The notes: generated from the sequence alone by a model not told the origin. DNA of 64,000 nt from JAIRNF01 sp031551125 (GCA_031551125.1 JAVBOB010000007.1:1-64000), one strand, 5' to 3'. Positions 24,424 to 33,678 are shown, numbered from the stretch's first letter. Numbers and translations are program-made.

Positions 24424-25842
24424 ATGAACACCATGAATGAATACATTGCCGCGATTGACTTGGGAACAACAAAAGTGGTTACCCTCGTTGGAGAGCGTAC
24501 GGAGTCGGGACGCTTTAATATTCTAGCTTACTTGGAGGTTCCTTCATCCGGCGTTAGCCGCGGAGAGGTAGAAAATATTCTCCATGTGGTAAATACAATT
24601 AGGCCTACCATTGAAGAAGTACGCCGTAATTCGGGTGTGAACTTTACAGAAGTTTATGTAGGAATCGCGGGTCAGCACATTAAGTGTATCGAAACGCGCG
24701 GTGATATTATTCGTAAAAACTATGACATTGAAATTACCGAAGACGAGGTGCTTGAGCTGGAAAAAAGTATTTACAACATCCGTATGGATCCGGGTGAAGA
24801 GATTCTTCACGTTATTCCCCAAACCTATATTGTTGACGAAAAATCGGGCATTATTGATCCGGTGGGAATGTTGGGTAAACGCTTGGAGGCAAACTACCAC
24901 ATTGTTATCGGCAAAACGGTATCTGCAGAGCATACGCAACGTTGTATAAATAACGTAGGACTTCAGCTTAATAAGCTTATTCTGGAGCCTATTGCGTCGG
25001 CAGCTGCTGTGCTGACTGATGATGAGCGCGAGGCAGGAGTGGTGTTGGTTGATATAGGAGGAGGCACTACCGATATTGCGGTTTACCATGATAACGTGGT
25101 AAGGCATACAGCGGTTATTCCGTTTGGCGGAAATGTGCTTACCAACGACATTAAGGAAGGTTGTGGTGTACTGCTTCGTCAGGCCGAGCAAATGAAAGTA
25201 CAGTACGGCTCTTGCTTTGGAGAGCTGGCACCGGAAAATAAGATCATTGCTATTCCGGGTATCAGCGGGCGCGAACCACGTGAGATATCTTTCCGTACAC
25301 TTGCTCAGATTATCGAAGCGCGTATGGATGAGATTATTACTGCGGTGATGTATGAGGTTGAACGTTCCGGTTACGCAGATAAAATACATGCAGGTATTGT
25401 GTTTACCGGAGGAGGCTCTTCTATACAGCACCTGTCGCAGTTTGTGAAGTATAAGACAGGCTTGGACGTGCGGATGGGTAAACCCAACTACCTCACTACT
25501 GAGTCGGGAGGCGATTTGCTGCGTCCTACATTCTCAACGGCTATAGGCCTTATCATGAAAGGCTTTGAGTACAATAAGCAAAAAAAAGTTAGCAAAGAGG
25601 TAGCTAATGAGGGTGAGAACAAGCAGGAGGTAGAATTTGTAGTTGCCATAGATGATTTTATTGAAAAGAAAGACGAAAGCGGAAAGAAGGGTGAAAATGG
25701 AAAGAAAGTCGGAAAACCGGAAACAAGCGAAGTAAAGACAGGCGACCCGGAACCTACATCTGCAGAAGGAGATAAAGGAAAACGCTCATTGCTGGATTTC
25801 TTTTCCGGAATTTTTAATGAGCCAACCGATAATAAGGTGTAA
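24424..25842 (+). CDS. ftsA: Cell division protein FtsA
   Basis: FtsA is the actin-like ATPase that anchors FtsZ filaments to the membrane. The phosphate motif AAIDLGTTKVVTLVG opens the protein, the second nucleotide motif VVLVDIGGGTTDIAVY is near residue 200, and VFTGGGSSIQHL near 325. After residue about 390 comes a long Lys/Glu-rich linker (about 60 residues), then a C-terminal hydrophobic-basic segment RSLLDFFSGIF that should be the membrane-targeting helix. The start may be the first ATG or the one three codons later (24433). Confidence 0.95.
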   Translation: MNTMNEYIAAIDLGTTKVVTLVGERTESGRFNILAYLEVPSSGVSRGEVENILHVVNTIRPTIEEVRRNSGVNFTEVYVGIAGQHIKCIETRGDIIRKNYDIEITEDEVLELEKSIYNIRMDPGEEILHVIPQTYIVDEKSGIIDPVGMLGKRLEANYHIVIGKTVSAEHTQRCINNVGLQLNKLILEPIASAAAVLTDDEREAGVVLVDIGGGTTDIAVYHDNVVRHTAVIPFGGNVLTNDIKEGCGVLLRQAEQMKVQYGSCFGELAPENKIIAIPGISGREPREISFRTLAQIIEARMDEIITAVMYEVERSGYADKIHAGIVFTGGGSSIQHLSQFVKYKTGLDVRMGKPNYLTTESGGDLLRPTFSTAIGLIMKGFEYNKQKKVSKEVANEGENKQEVEFVVAIDDFIEKKDESGKKGENGKKVGKPETSEVKTGDPEPTSAEGDKGKRSLLDFFSGIFNEPTDNKV

Positions 25843-25859
25843 ATAATATTATAGAAGAA

Positions 25860-27290
25860 ATGAACGAATATATCCCTCTTGATTGGGACGAGCGAGGTTC
25901 CATCATAAAAGTGATTGGCGTTGGCGGAGGCGGAAACAATGCCGTTAGCCACATGGCCAACTTGGGTATTAAAGATGTTGACTTTGTTCTGTGTAATACC
26001 GATGCGCAGGTGTTACAGCGAAGCCCTATCACCAATCGTGTAAACTTGGGAGCAACGCTTACCAAAGGACGCGGTGCCGGATGTGACCCCGAACGCGGTA
26101 AGCAGGCTGCCGAAGAAAGCATTGATGCCATTTCGGAAATGCTTAACGGTGTTGAGATGGCATTTATCACAGCCGGAATGGGTGGTGGAACGGGTACCGG
26201 AGCAGCTCCCGTTATTGCACGGGTGGCTAAAGAGCGCGGAATACTTACGGTAGGCATTGTAACTTTTCCTTTTAAGGACGAGGGATTAGCCTTTACCCGT
26301 CGTGCTGTTGAGGGTATTAAGGAAATGCAAAAGCACGTAGATTCGCTGTTGATAATTAATAATGATAAGCTGTATGAAATGTACGGCGACCTTCCTGTTC
26401 GCGCAGCGTTTAAAAAAGCCGATGATATTCTGGCTATCGCCGTTAAAGGTATAGCTGAAATTATAACCAACCCGGGCTACATCAACGTTGATTTTGAAGA
26501 TGTAAAGAAGGTGATGAAGGATAGTGGTGTAGCGCTTATGGGTACGGGTGTAGGACAGGGAGATAACCGCGCGTTACAGGCGGTAGAAAACGCGCTGAAC
26601 TCACCTTTGCTTAACAATAACTCCATATCCGGAGCACGAAGCATTTTGGTAAATATCAGCTCAAGCGAGGGAGATAGCGAGATAACGATGACCGAGCTGG
26701 GCAATATTATGAACTACATTCAGCGTGAAGCCGGAATGGTTGAAAATATGAAGCGTGGCGTGGTATATAATCCTGCATTGGGCGATAGCGTTAGCGTAAC
26801 CATTGTTGCTACGGGCTTTAACATGAAAGATATCCCTGAACTTGGAGTAGAAATTCTTGAGGACAATAGTACAGCTCGTTCCGGTAAGGTAAGGGATGGC
26901 GTTGAGCTGGTACATCTTGAAGACGAGCCAAAGGAGAAAACGGTTGTTCAACAACGCGAGCTGGGCTTTGACGAGGATGAGCTACTAGTGTCGGAAAAAT
27001 CGGAATTAGGCGGTTCTGCAAAACCGGTTATCCCCACACCAACAGCGGCTACTTCGACTACCTCAACGGAATATAAAGGAAAACCCATACGGAGAGGCCT
27101 TACAGGCTTGAAAAGCGATGACGTGAAGTACATAGAGGAAGTACCGGCTTTTCAGCGTAAAAATATCGTCATTGAAAAGAAACAACATTCCAGCACCGAC
27201 GGGATTTCTGAGAATACAATTGAGGAAAACGAGGATGGAACACATACGCTAAAACCTAATAACTCTTTCCTCAACCCGAAGGTTGACTAA
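25860..27290 (+). CDS. ftsZ: Tubulin-like division GTPase FtsZ
   Basis: FtsZ polymerises with GTP into the division ring. VIGVGGGGNNAVSHM near residue 18, the tubulin signature GMGGGTGTGAAPVIA near 105-119, TFPFKDEG and the T7 loop NPGYINVDFEDVKKVM are all present. The conserved core ends near residue 325. A variable linker follows, then a peptide YIEEVPAFQRKNIVIEK that is probably the FtsA-binding tail, and about 30 further residues ending NNSFLNPKVD. FtsZ is the last gene of the cluster, and a strong terminator follows. Confidence 0.97.
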   Translation: MNEYIPLDWDERGSIIKVIGVGGGGNNAVSHMANLGIKDVDFVLCNTDAQVLQRSPITNRVNLGATLTKGRGAGCDPERGKQAAEESIDAISEMLNGVEMAFITAGMGGGTGTGAAPVIARVAKERGILTVGIVTFPFKDEGLAFTRRAVEGIKEMQKHVDSLLIINNDKLYEMYGDLPVRAAFKKADDILAIAVKGIAEIITNPGYINVDFEDVKKVMKDSGVALMGTGVGQGDNRALQAVENALNSPLLNNNSISGARSILVNISSSEGDSEITMTELGNIMNYIQREAGMVENMKRGVVYNPALGDSVSVTIVATGFNMKDIPELGVEILEDNSTARSGKVRDGVELVHLEDEPKEKTVVQQRELGFDEDELLVSEKSELGGSAKPVIPTPTAATSTTSTEYKGKPIRRGLTGLKSDDVKYIEEVPAFQRKNIVIEKKQHSSTDGISENTIEENEDGTHTLKPNNSFLNPKVD

Positions 27291-27316
27291 AGGTTATGCA
27301 GGATGTAAAAACAAGC

Positions 27317-27350
27317 AAAGGGAGCCGAATAATGCGGCTCCCTTTCGCTT
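27317..27350 (+). terminator. Terminator of the dcw cluster
   Basis: AAAGGGAGCCG pairs perfectly with CGGCTCCCTTT around a 7-nt loop, with a short T-rich tail, 27 bp after the ftsZ stop. Confidence 0.85.
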
Positions 27351-27369
27351 ATCGTGCAGTTAGAAGTAA

Positions 27370-27603
27370 TAGACCTCTTCGGAAAATGTTTGCAACGAGC
27401 ATTTGGGCTAAAGCCCAATGACCCGCGCCTTCTATATCCGTCAGCTAAAGTTGACGGCAATGAAAAGGTTCATTGCCGTTGACTTTAGTCAACGGGTTAA
27501 GGGGGCTCAACCAGCCAGCCATGACTGCTCAACCTGCTGGACTTTAGCCCAAAATCCTTTTGTTTTGCCTGTTGCAGTTGGCATATCATTTTCCGAAGAG
27601 GTT
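27370..27603. repeat. Multi-hairpin element with 16-bp terminal inverted repeats
   Basis: ACCTCTTCGGAAAATG near 27373 and its reverse complement CATTTTCCGAAGAGGT near 27587 bound about 230 bp. Nested inside are TTGGGCTAAAGCCCAA, the pair GGGCTAAAG / CTTTAGCCC, CCGTCAGCTAAAGTTGACGG and CAATGAAAAGGTTCATTG. No credible gene is inside. The same terminal sequence ends the element at 37150-37559, whose interior is different. The following stretch, 27604-27698, shows nothing. Confidence 0.75.
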
Positions 27604-27698
27604 TAATGAATAACCACTAATTTGAACTATTTACGAGTTACTTTAAGGCATATTGCTGGTTTCAAAGATGTTAAATCTTCTATTCTTCTTAATGAGCC

Positions 27699-27729
27699 TT
27701 GCATGGAAAGGTTATTTTTAATATGTTTG
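27699..27729 (+). promoter_or_regulatory. Promoter of the prolyl oligopeptidase gene
   Basis: TTG (27699-27701), 20 nt, then TATGTTTG (27722-27729). The start would be near 27736, which makes the in-frame codon at 27737 unlikely and supports the ATG at 27776. Confidence 0.65.
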
Positions 27730-27775
27730 TACATTAATGCCCTTCTTTTATTTTATCACTACAATATTCTTGGTT

Positions 27776-29902
27776 ATGAAAAAAACAGGTCTATTTTTAA
27801 TAATGGCAGCTATGCTATCATCGTGTGGCCAGCAAAGAGCAAAGGTGGCGCTGGATTATCCTGAAACAAAAAAAGTTGATTCGGTTGATGTGTATTTTGG
27901 AACTCAGGTCCCCGACCCTTACCGTTGGTTGGAAGATGATAATTCTGCTGAAACTAAGGCTTGGGTTGAGGCGGAAAATAAGCTGACAAACCAGTATTTA
28001 GCGGCAATACCTTTCCGTGCACAGCTGAAAGACCGTATCACCAAACTTTGGAACTATCCTAAACAAAGTCTTCCCGAAAAAAAGGGTAATAGCTACCTGT
28101 ACTATAAAAATGACGGGCTGCAAAACCAAAGCGTACTTTATGTGAAAGAAGGCGAAAACGGAACAGAGCGGATACTGATTGACCCTAATACTTTATCAGC
28201 AGATGGTACCGTAGCGTTGGGCGGAACGAGCCTCAGTGAAGATGGGAAGTACCTAGCTTACATGGTTGCCGATGGTGGTTCTGATTGGAGAAAAGCCTAC
28301 GTAATGGATGTGGCAAAAGGAGAAAAGCTGGCCGATGAGCTTAGCTGGTTAAAGTTCTCCGGTATATCATGGTATAAAGATGGGTTCTTTTATAGTCGTT
28401 ACGATGCTCCGAAGACAGGGAACGAGCTTACCACAAAGAACGAGTTCCATAAAGTTTACTACCATAAGCTGGGAGATAAGCAAGAGAACGACCAGCTGAT
28501 ATTTGTGGATAAGGAAAACCCTTTACGTAACTGTGGCGCAGGCGTTACTGAAGATGAAAAATACCTGATTGTTTCGCAAAGTGAGTCAACACATGGAAAT
28601 GTAGTTTACATAAAAGATTTGACCAAGAATACCCCATTTGTGAAGTTTAATAACGACTTTAATAGCGAATGGAATATTATAGACCATGTGGACGGTAAGC
28701 TATATATCATTACAAATTTTCAAGCGCCGAAGTATCGCATTGTAACGGTTGATGCGGCTAATCCTAAGGTTGAGAGTATTGCTAACCTTGTACCTGAAGC
28801 AGAAAGTGTAATTGACGGTATCAGCTATGTGGGTGGTAAGCTGTTCGTTTCATACCTGAAGGACGCCCGTAGCCAAGTCAAAATTTTTGCATTGAGCGGA
28901 GAATCCTTGGGAGAGTTGCAATTGCCCAGCTTAGGTACATGTAGCGGTCTGTCCGGTGATCCGAAAGAAACCGAAGCATACTTCAGCTTCACATCGTTTA
29001 CTTTCCCAACCATTATTTACCGTTACGATACGGACAAGAACAGCTATACAGAGTACTTCAAGCCCCAAATTGATGCTAAGCTTGATGGTTATGAAACCAA
29101 ACAAGTTTTCTATCAAAGCAAGGACGGTACTAAGGTACCTATGTTTATTGTACATAAAGCCGGTATGAAGTTGGATGGTAGTAACCCCACCCTTTTATAC
29201 GGATATGGCGGATTTAACGCCAGCATGAAACCCGGATTCAGCGCAAGCCGTTTGGCTTGGCTCGAAAATGGAGGAGTGTTTGTATTGGCTAATATTCGTG
29301 GTGGTGGAGAGTACGGGGAAGAGTGGCATAAGGCCGGCACCAAGCTGCAAAAGCAAAACGTATTTGATGACTTTATTGCAGCAGCAGAATACCTAATAAA
29401 AGAAAAGTACACATCTCCGGCTAAGCTGGCTATACAGGGTGGTTCTAATGGCGGATTGCTAATTGGAGCAGTAGCGAATCAACGCCCTGATTTGTTTGCT
29501 GTTGCTATCCCTCAGGTAGGTGTTATGGATATGCTGCGCTTCCATAAGTTTACCATCGGTTGGGCTTGGACAGGCGACTACGGTTCGAGCGATAATGAGG
29601 AAGAATTCCACTATTTGTATAAATATTCACCGCTGCATAACATTCGTAGTGATGTGAGCTATCCTGCCACAATGGTGATGACTGCGGACCATGATGACCG
29701 TGTAGTTCCTGCTCACTCATTTAAGTATATAGCAACGTTACAAGAAGCACAACGAGGAAAAACAAATCCTATGCTTATTCGTATTCAAACACGTGCAGGG
29801 CATGGTGCTGGAACACCTACAACTATTGCTATTGAAGAGGTAGCCGATCTATATTCGTTTATCTTTTTTAATATGGGTATTGAAAAGTTAGAAGCAAATT
29901 AA
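27776..29902 (+). CDS. Prolyl oligopeptidase (S9A) lipoprotein
   Basis: This serine peptidase cleaves after proline in short peptides. With the ATG at 27776 the product has 708 residues and a lipoprotein signal (MKKTGLFLIMAAMLSSCG), so it should sit on a membrane facing the periplasm. Residues about 30-410 are the beta-propeller domain (DPYRWLEDDNSAETKAW is the family's N-terminal mark). The C-terminal hydrolase domain has GGSNGG with Ser557, the acidic motif DHDDRVVP near 640 and RAGHGAG with His676. It probably serves peptide uptake as food. It is a single gene with its own promoter. Confidence 0.93.
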   Translation: MKKTGLFLIMAAMLSSCGQQRAKVALDYPETKKVDSVDVYFGTQVPDPYRWLEDDNSAETKAWVEAENKLTNQYLAAIPFRAQLKDRITKLWNYPKQSLPEKKGNSYLYYKNDGLQNQSVLYVKEGENGTERILIDPNTLSADGTVALGGTSLSEDGKYLAYMVADGGSDWRKAYVMDVAKGEKLADELSWLKFSGISWYKDGFFYSRYDAPKTGNELTTKNEFHKVYYHKLGDKQENDQLIFVDKENPLRNCGAGVTEDEKYLIVSQSESTHGNVVYIKDLTKNTPFVKFNNDFNSEWNIIDHVDGKLYIITNFQAPKYRIVTVDAANPKVESIANLVPEAESVIDGISYVGGKLFVSYLKDARSQVKIFALSGESLGELQLPSLGTCSGLSGDPKETEAYFSFTSFTFPTIIYRYDTDKNSYTEYFKPQIDAKLDGYETKQVFYQSKDGTKVPMFIVHKAGMKLDGSNPTLLYGYGGFNASMKPGFSASRLAWLENGGVFVLANIRGGGEYGEEWHKAGTKLQKQNVFDDFIAAAEYLIKEKYTSPAKLAIQGGSNGGLLIGAVANQRPDLFAVAIPQVGVMDMLRFHKFTIGWAWTGDYGSSDNEEEFHYLYKYSPLHNIRSDVSYPATMVMTADHDDRVVPAHSFKYIATLQEAQRGKTNPMLIRIQTRAGHGAGTPTTIAIEEVADLYSFIFFNMGIEKLEAN

Positions 29903-30030
29903 ATTTTTTTGGCATCGTATTTGAACTTTGGCTTTTGTTGCTTGTTATAAGTCAATGGATATTGATCTTCAAAGTGAAGCTGTACAAAAATAAAAAATGC
30001 TTGAAATGTACGTGCTACAATAAAAAAATA

Positions 30031-30038
30031 TATATTTG
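30031..30038 (+). promoter_or_regulatory. -7 box of the TPR lipoprotein gene
   Basis: TATATTTG is an exact TAnnTTTG element 48 nt before the ATG at 30087. The region is A/T-rich and no -33 TTG lies at the normal distance. Confidence 0.5.
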
Positions 30039-30086
30039 TTCCTTCATTATTGCCAATAAAACAAACTAATTTAAATATTATAAATT

Positions 30087-31775
30087 ATGAAAAAGACCTT
30101 ATTATCACTAGTTGCTGTGGTGGCTGCGCTTTTTGTCTTCACGTCGTGTAGTTCGCCGGAAAAGATGAAAACAAATGCAAGTCAGGTTGCTACTCAATGT
30201 GTTCCTCAAGTTTTAGAAATCAAGAACAATGCAATCGAAGCAAGGTGGACTGCTACTTTCCCTGCCGGTTATTTTCACAAGAAAGCAATTCTTAAGTTGC
30301 AGCCTGTACTAGTTTACCAAGGTGGCGAAGTTGCCGGTCCGGTTAAAATGCTTCAAGGCGAAAAGGTAACCAATAACTACGAAGTGGTTACTGCAATGGG
30401 TGGTGCTGTATCTCAAAACGTGAAGTTTGACTATAAGCCGGGTATGGAAAAAAGCCGTTTAGAGCTTCGTGCTACGCTTATTCACAAAGAAAAAGAAATT
30501 CCTTTTGATAAGCCTTATCACCTAGCGGATGGTGCTATTGCTACTTACAAGCTGCTTAGCGCAACAGGTGTTCCTGCATATACGGGAAATAACTACCAAC
30601 CTTACCTTACTAAAACGCAAGAAAGCGAGATTAAGTATGTTGTAAACCGCTCGGATGTTAGAAAGACAGAACTTTCAAAGGCTGATGTACAAGCGTTGAA
30701 GCAATTTATTGCTGATGCTGAGACTAATCCCAAAATGAAGTATGAAGGACTTGATGTTTCATCATACGCTTCACCTGAAGGACGTTACAACGTAAACGAA
30801 AAGCTTTCTCTTGAAAGAGGTAAGACTTCTCAAGATGCAATGAACGAACTTTTGAAGAAGGATAAAAAAGATAAGAATAACTACCTGGGTACAGTTACTG
30901 CTAAGAACACGGCTGAAGACTGGGATGGCTTCCGTGAACTAGTTGCTGCTTCTGATATGCAAGATAAAGATTTGATTCTTCGCGTTCTTTCTATGTACAG
31001 CGATCCTAATACTCGTGAGCAAGAAATTCGTAACATGTCTAAAGCATTCAAGGTTTTGGAAGATAAAATTCTACCTGAACTAAGACGTGCCGTTATGGTT
31101 GCTAAGGTTAGAGTAAACAACCACTCTGATGAGGAGTTGAAGGGTATGGTTAGCTCAAACAACACCGGTTCACTTGACGTCGAATCGCTACTATACGCTG
31201 CTACTTTGTATAACGATAACGCTACCAAGGCTAAGCTATACAAGCAAGCTGCCGATAAGTATGCTGACGACAGAGCTTACACCAACCTTGCTGCTACTAA
31301 CCTTGCACAAGGAAACCTTGCCGGCGCTAAGCAAGCATACAACTCTATAAAAGATAAGAGCACTGCTCAAGCTAAGAACGTTGCCGCTCTTATTGCTGTT
31401 GGTGATGGTAAGTATGACGATGCTAGCAAGCTATTCAGCGAAGTTTCATCACTTCCTCAAGCTAAGCAAAACGCAGGAATCGTTGCTATTGAAAAGGGTA
31501 ACTACGATGCTGCTGCTGCCGCTTTAGCCGGAACTAACACGTACAACGAAGCACTTGCTTTAGTTCTTACCAACAAGCTTGACGCTGCCGATAAGATTCT
31601 AAGCAACCAAAGCGATGCTGCATCTTCATACCTAAGGGCTGTTGTCGCTGCTCGTAAGGGTAACTCTAGCAACGTATCAACTTACTTAAAGGATGCGTTT
31701 GCAAAAGATCCTTCGTTGAAGGCTAAGGCTCAAAACGATATTGAGTTCGCAAAATTTCCCAACGCTATTCAATAA
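30087..31775 (+). CDS. TPR lipoprotein with OmpA-like segment
   Basis: The 562-residue product has a clear lipoprotein signal (SLVAVVAALFVFTSCSS, Cys at 21). Residues about 35-165 are beta-rich. About 175-265 resembles an OmpA C-terminal domain (DVSSYASPEGRYNVNEKLSLERGK corresponds to the GYASPEG...N..LS..RA pattern) and could bind peptidoglycan, but the match is imperfect. From about 365 on there are repeated helical pairs with alternating Asn, Ala and Tyr, read as TPR-like repeats. I do not know a defined role. The coding sequence has many frequent codons (AAG, GCT, AAC) and ends in a strong terminator, so it is probably well expressed. Confidence 0.7.
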   Translation: MKKTLLSLVAVVAALFVFTSCSSPEKMKTNASQVATQCVPQVLEIKNNAIEARWTATFPAGYFHKKAILKLQPVLVYQGGEVAGPVKMLQGEKVTNNYEVVTAMGGAVSQNVKFDYKPGMEKSRLELRATLIHKEKEIPFDKPYHLADGAIATYKLLSATGVPAYTGNNYQPYLTKTQESEIKYVVNRSDVRKTELSKADVQALKQFIADAETNPKMKYEGLDVSSYASPEGRYNVNEKLSLERGKTSQDAMNELLKKDKKDKNNYLGTVTAKNTAEDWDGFRELVAASDMQDKDLILRVLSMYSDPNTREQEIRNMSKAFKVLEDKILPELRRAVMVAKVRVNNHSDEELKGMVSSNNTGSLDVESLLYAATLYNDNATKAKLYKQAADKYADDRAYTNLAATNLAQGNLAGAKQAYNSIKDKSTAQAKNVAALIAVGDGKYDDASKLFSEVSSLPQAKQNAGIVAIEKGNYDAAAAALAGTNTYNEALALVLTNKLDAADKILSNQSDAASSYLRAVVAARKGNSSNVSTYLKDAFAKDPSLKAKAQNDIEFAKFPNAIQ

Positions 31776-31796
31776 ATAGTATTGATGTAAAATACT

Positions 31797-31826
31797 AAGC
31801 CGTCCCGAAAGGGACGGCTTTTTTAT
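31797..31826 (+). terminator. Terminator of the TPR lipoprotein gene
   Basis: AAGCCGTCCC GAAA GGGACGGCTT followed by TTTTTT: a perfect 10-bp stem with a GNRA tetraloop, 22 bp after the stop. Confidence 0.95.
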
Positions 31827-31939
31827 TTGGTGCGGTTTTATACTGATAATGAATGTATTTAGTGCTGTGCTGAAATATTTTTCATTTAGCTGTGATTTTT
31901 TATCCTTTCTTGCGACTAATGGAGTATAACCCCAAAAAC

Positions 31940-32419
31940 ATGGATAACCAAAATTTGGAGAAAGAGTTTATTGAGATGGTGCAGCAGCATGAACGCATCA
32001 TTTATAAGGTAGCCTCGTTTTACGTTGAAAAGAATGTATCTCTTAACGATTTGTATCAGGAAGTTGTGATTAACCTGTGGAAAAGCTACGCGGCTTTCCA
32101 CGGCAACAGCAAGCTCTCTACATGGGTATATCGTATTGCGTTGAATACATGCATATCTTTTTTTCGTCGAGAAAAGAAAAAACCGGTTCATGTGGAGGTA
32201 TCATTGGATATTCCTGCCGAACAAGGCAATGGAGAGGATATTGAAGAATTGTATGTCTTGATAAATCGCTTAGGTAAGCTGGAGCGTGCATTAGTGTTGC
32301 TATACTTGGATGAAAAATCGTATCAGGAAATAGCAGATATAACGGGGCTCACCGTTAGTAATGTGGCTACCAAGCTGAGCCGCATAAAAGATAAGCTTAG
32401 GCAAATGTCGAATAGTTAA
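31940..32419 (+). CDS. ECF-type RNA polymerase sigma factor
   Basis: The 159-residue protein has sigma region 2 (residues about 15-80, with NDLYQEVVINLWKSYAAFHGNSKLSTWVYRIALNTC) and region 4 (about 100-155, YLDEKSYQEIADITGLTVSNVATKLSRIKDKL). It should direct transcription in response to an unknown signal. The ATG at 31940 fits the family start. An in-frame ATG at 31919 is possible. The next gene, 12 bp downstream, encodes a membrane protein that may hold the sigma factor inactive. Confidence 0.9.
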   Translation: MDNQNLEKEFIEMVQQHERIIYKVASFYVEKNVSLNDLYQEVVINLWKSYAAFHGNSKLSTWVYRIALNTCISFFRREKKKPVHVEVSLDIPAEQGNGEDIEELYVLINRLGKLERALVLLYLDEKSYQEIADITGLTVSNVATKLSRIKDKLRQMSNS

Positions 32420-32431
32420 CCTCAAAAAAAT

Positions 32432-33034
32432 ATGGAATTGGATACGTTGAAAAATGCATGGCAAAAGGTAGAGCCTGCCACCACCATGAATAATGAGCAA
32501 ATAAAAAGCATGTTGCAAAGCTCAAACAACGGTGCGTTACAGCGGCTTTTGAATTGGGAAAGAATAGGTATAAGGTTGCTAATAGGCTGCTTGTTTATGT
32601 TTAGCGTAGTATTTGTATTACAAATCGTTTTACTTAGTAAAAACGAAAATTCTACGAGTATGCTATATATTTACGTAGCGTATATGGTTTTTGCTTTATT
32701 AAGCTTACCGTGGCAGTGTTATAAAGTTGGTTTTTTGAAGAAAATAGATGTTGTAAATATGAGTATGGTATCTTTATCAAAGGCCATAGCAAGCTATCGT
32801 AGATTTATTGCTTATGAAATGGTTATTGGCTTACTGTTTTTTTCTATGTTTATACCCGCTACGCTTTACTATATGTTAGGGACAGAAGAACCCATTTACG
32901 TATATGTTTTCTTTGGCGTTTTCTTTTTAGGCCTTTTGGTTGGCGCGCTGTTACTGTATAAGCATATTTATGGTAGTAGGATTAAGCAAATACGTCGAAA
33001 TTTGAAAGAAGCAAAGGAGTTTGGAATAGAATAA
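32432..33034 (+). CDS. Four-helix membrane protein, candidate anti-sigma factor
   Basis: The 200-residue protein begins with a soluble stretch (ELDTLKNAWQKVEPATTMNNEQIKSML) and has four hydrophobic segments at about 48-68, 78-94, 128-148 and 156-176, then a basic tail. The start LDTLKNAWQ is common to membrane partners encoded after ECF sigma factors in Bacteroidota. There is no ZAS zinc motif. A regulatory role is inferred from position (12-bp gap, same transcript) and from that N-terminus. Confidence 0.6.
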   Translation: MELDTLKNAWQKVEPATTMNNEQIKSMLQSSNNGALQRLLNWERIGIRLLIGCLFMFSVVFVLQIVLLSKNENSTSMLYIYVAYMVFALLSLPWQCYKVGFLKKIDVVNMSMVSLSKAIASYRRFIAYEMVIGLLFFSMFIPATLYYMLGTEEPIYVYVFFGVFFLGLLVGALLLYKHIYGSRIKQIRRNLKEAKEFGIE

Positions 33035-33054
33035 GAATCTCTTGTAGTTTAAAC

Positions 33055-33088
33055 AAAAAAAGACCAGCCTTCTATGGGCTGGTCTTTT
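33055..33088. terminator. Bidirectional terminator
   Basis: AGACCAGCC pairs with GGCTGGTCT (33061-33069 and 33077-33085), with A-run before and T-run after. It serves the sigma-factor operon on the plus strand and the membrane protein gene ending at 33106 on the minus strand. Confidence 0.9.
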
Positions 33089-33105
33089 ACATTATATGGA
33101 TAAGA

Positions 33106-33678
33106 TTATCCTTTCTTGGTATTATTGGCAATAGATGCCAATGCCCGGAATATTTCAGCTAGTACGCGGGTTCCTACAACAATTAGAAATCCGTAAATGG
33201 GTGATACTATCAAACCTTTGATTGGGCTGCTACTGCCTAGTTGGAAGAATTCGAACAGTTCACGAACAGAATCACTGAACAGCATTATCAGAGAAGTCCA
33301 AAAACCGATAATGGCAACCCATAAGCCAATCCACTCACCCGCTGTTTGAATAAAGTGAGAGTAGCTGGGGATGGCTAAGAAATCATCATTACCTTTACTT
33401 ACTTCCAGTATCTTGTCTTTTCTGTCCCACCATAGCTGGAAGCCAAGCCAACCGGCTACTGCAATACCCAGCCATGCTAGAATTGACAGGATGACGAATT
33501 CTCCTGTTGGAGAGTAGCGGGTAAATATTTCAATGAGCTTATACAAAAAATAAAGGGGTAGGGCAATATTAAGTATTGCCAACAAGGTGTACAGCCAATG
33601 GAATGGCTTACGGAAAAAATCGCCGTTATCAATGTAAGCAAGATAAGGCTTGATGAAGGTGAAAAATTTACTGTTCAT
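33106..33678 (-). CDS. Membrane protein of unknown function
   Basis: The product (190 residues from the ATG at 33678) has three or four hydrophobic segments: LYTLLAILNIALPLYFLYKL, FVILSILAWLGIAVAGWLGF, a pair near 110-130 (WIGLWVAIIGFWTSLIMLF) and IVSPIYGFLIVVGTRVLA. I recognise no family. The longer frame begins with TTG inside a TATATTTG box (33742-33749 on the plus strand as CAAATATA), so it is not the start. The ATG at 33705 is an alternative. Confidence 0.65.
   Translation of the reverse strand: MNSKFFTFIKPYLAYIDNGDFFRKPFHWLYTLLAILNIALPLYFLYKLIEIFTRYSPTGEFVILSILAWLGIAVAGWLGFQLWWDRKDKILEVSKGNDDFLAIPSYSHFIQTAGEWIGLWVAIIGFWTSLIMLFSDSVRELFEFFQLGSSSPIKGLIVSPIYGFLIVVGTRVLAEIFRALASIANNTKKG

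Noticed and set aside
24544..25431. Open frame of 295 codons antisense to ftsA
   Set aside because: It mirrors the ftsA codon pattern and its protein is rich in His, Asn and Arg with no domain. ftsA is certain.
25814..26470. Open frame of 218 codons antisense to ftsZ
   Set aside because: Pro/Ser/Thr-rich shadow of the glycine-rich ftsZ codons.
27418..27864. Two short frames in the gap after ftsZ
   Set aside because: They translate the multi-hairpin element and the promoter of the S9A peptidase. No similarity or signal.
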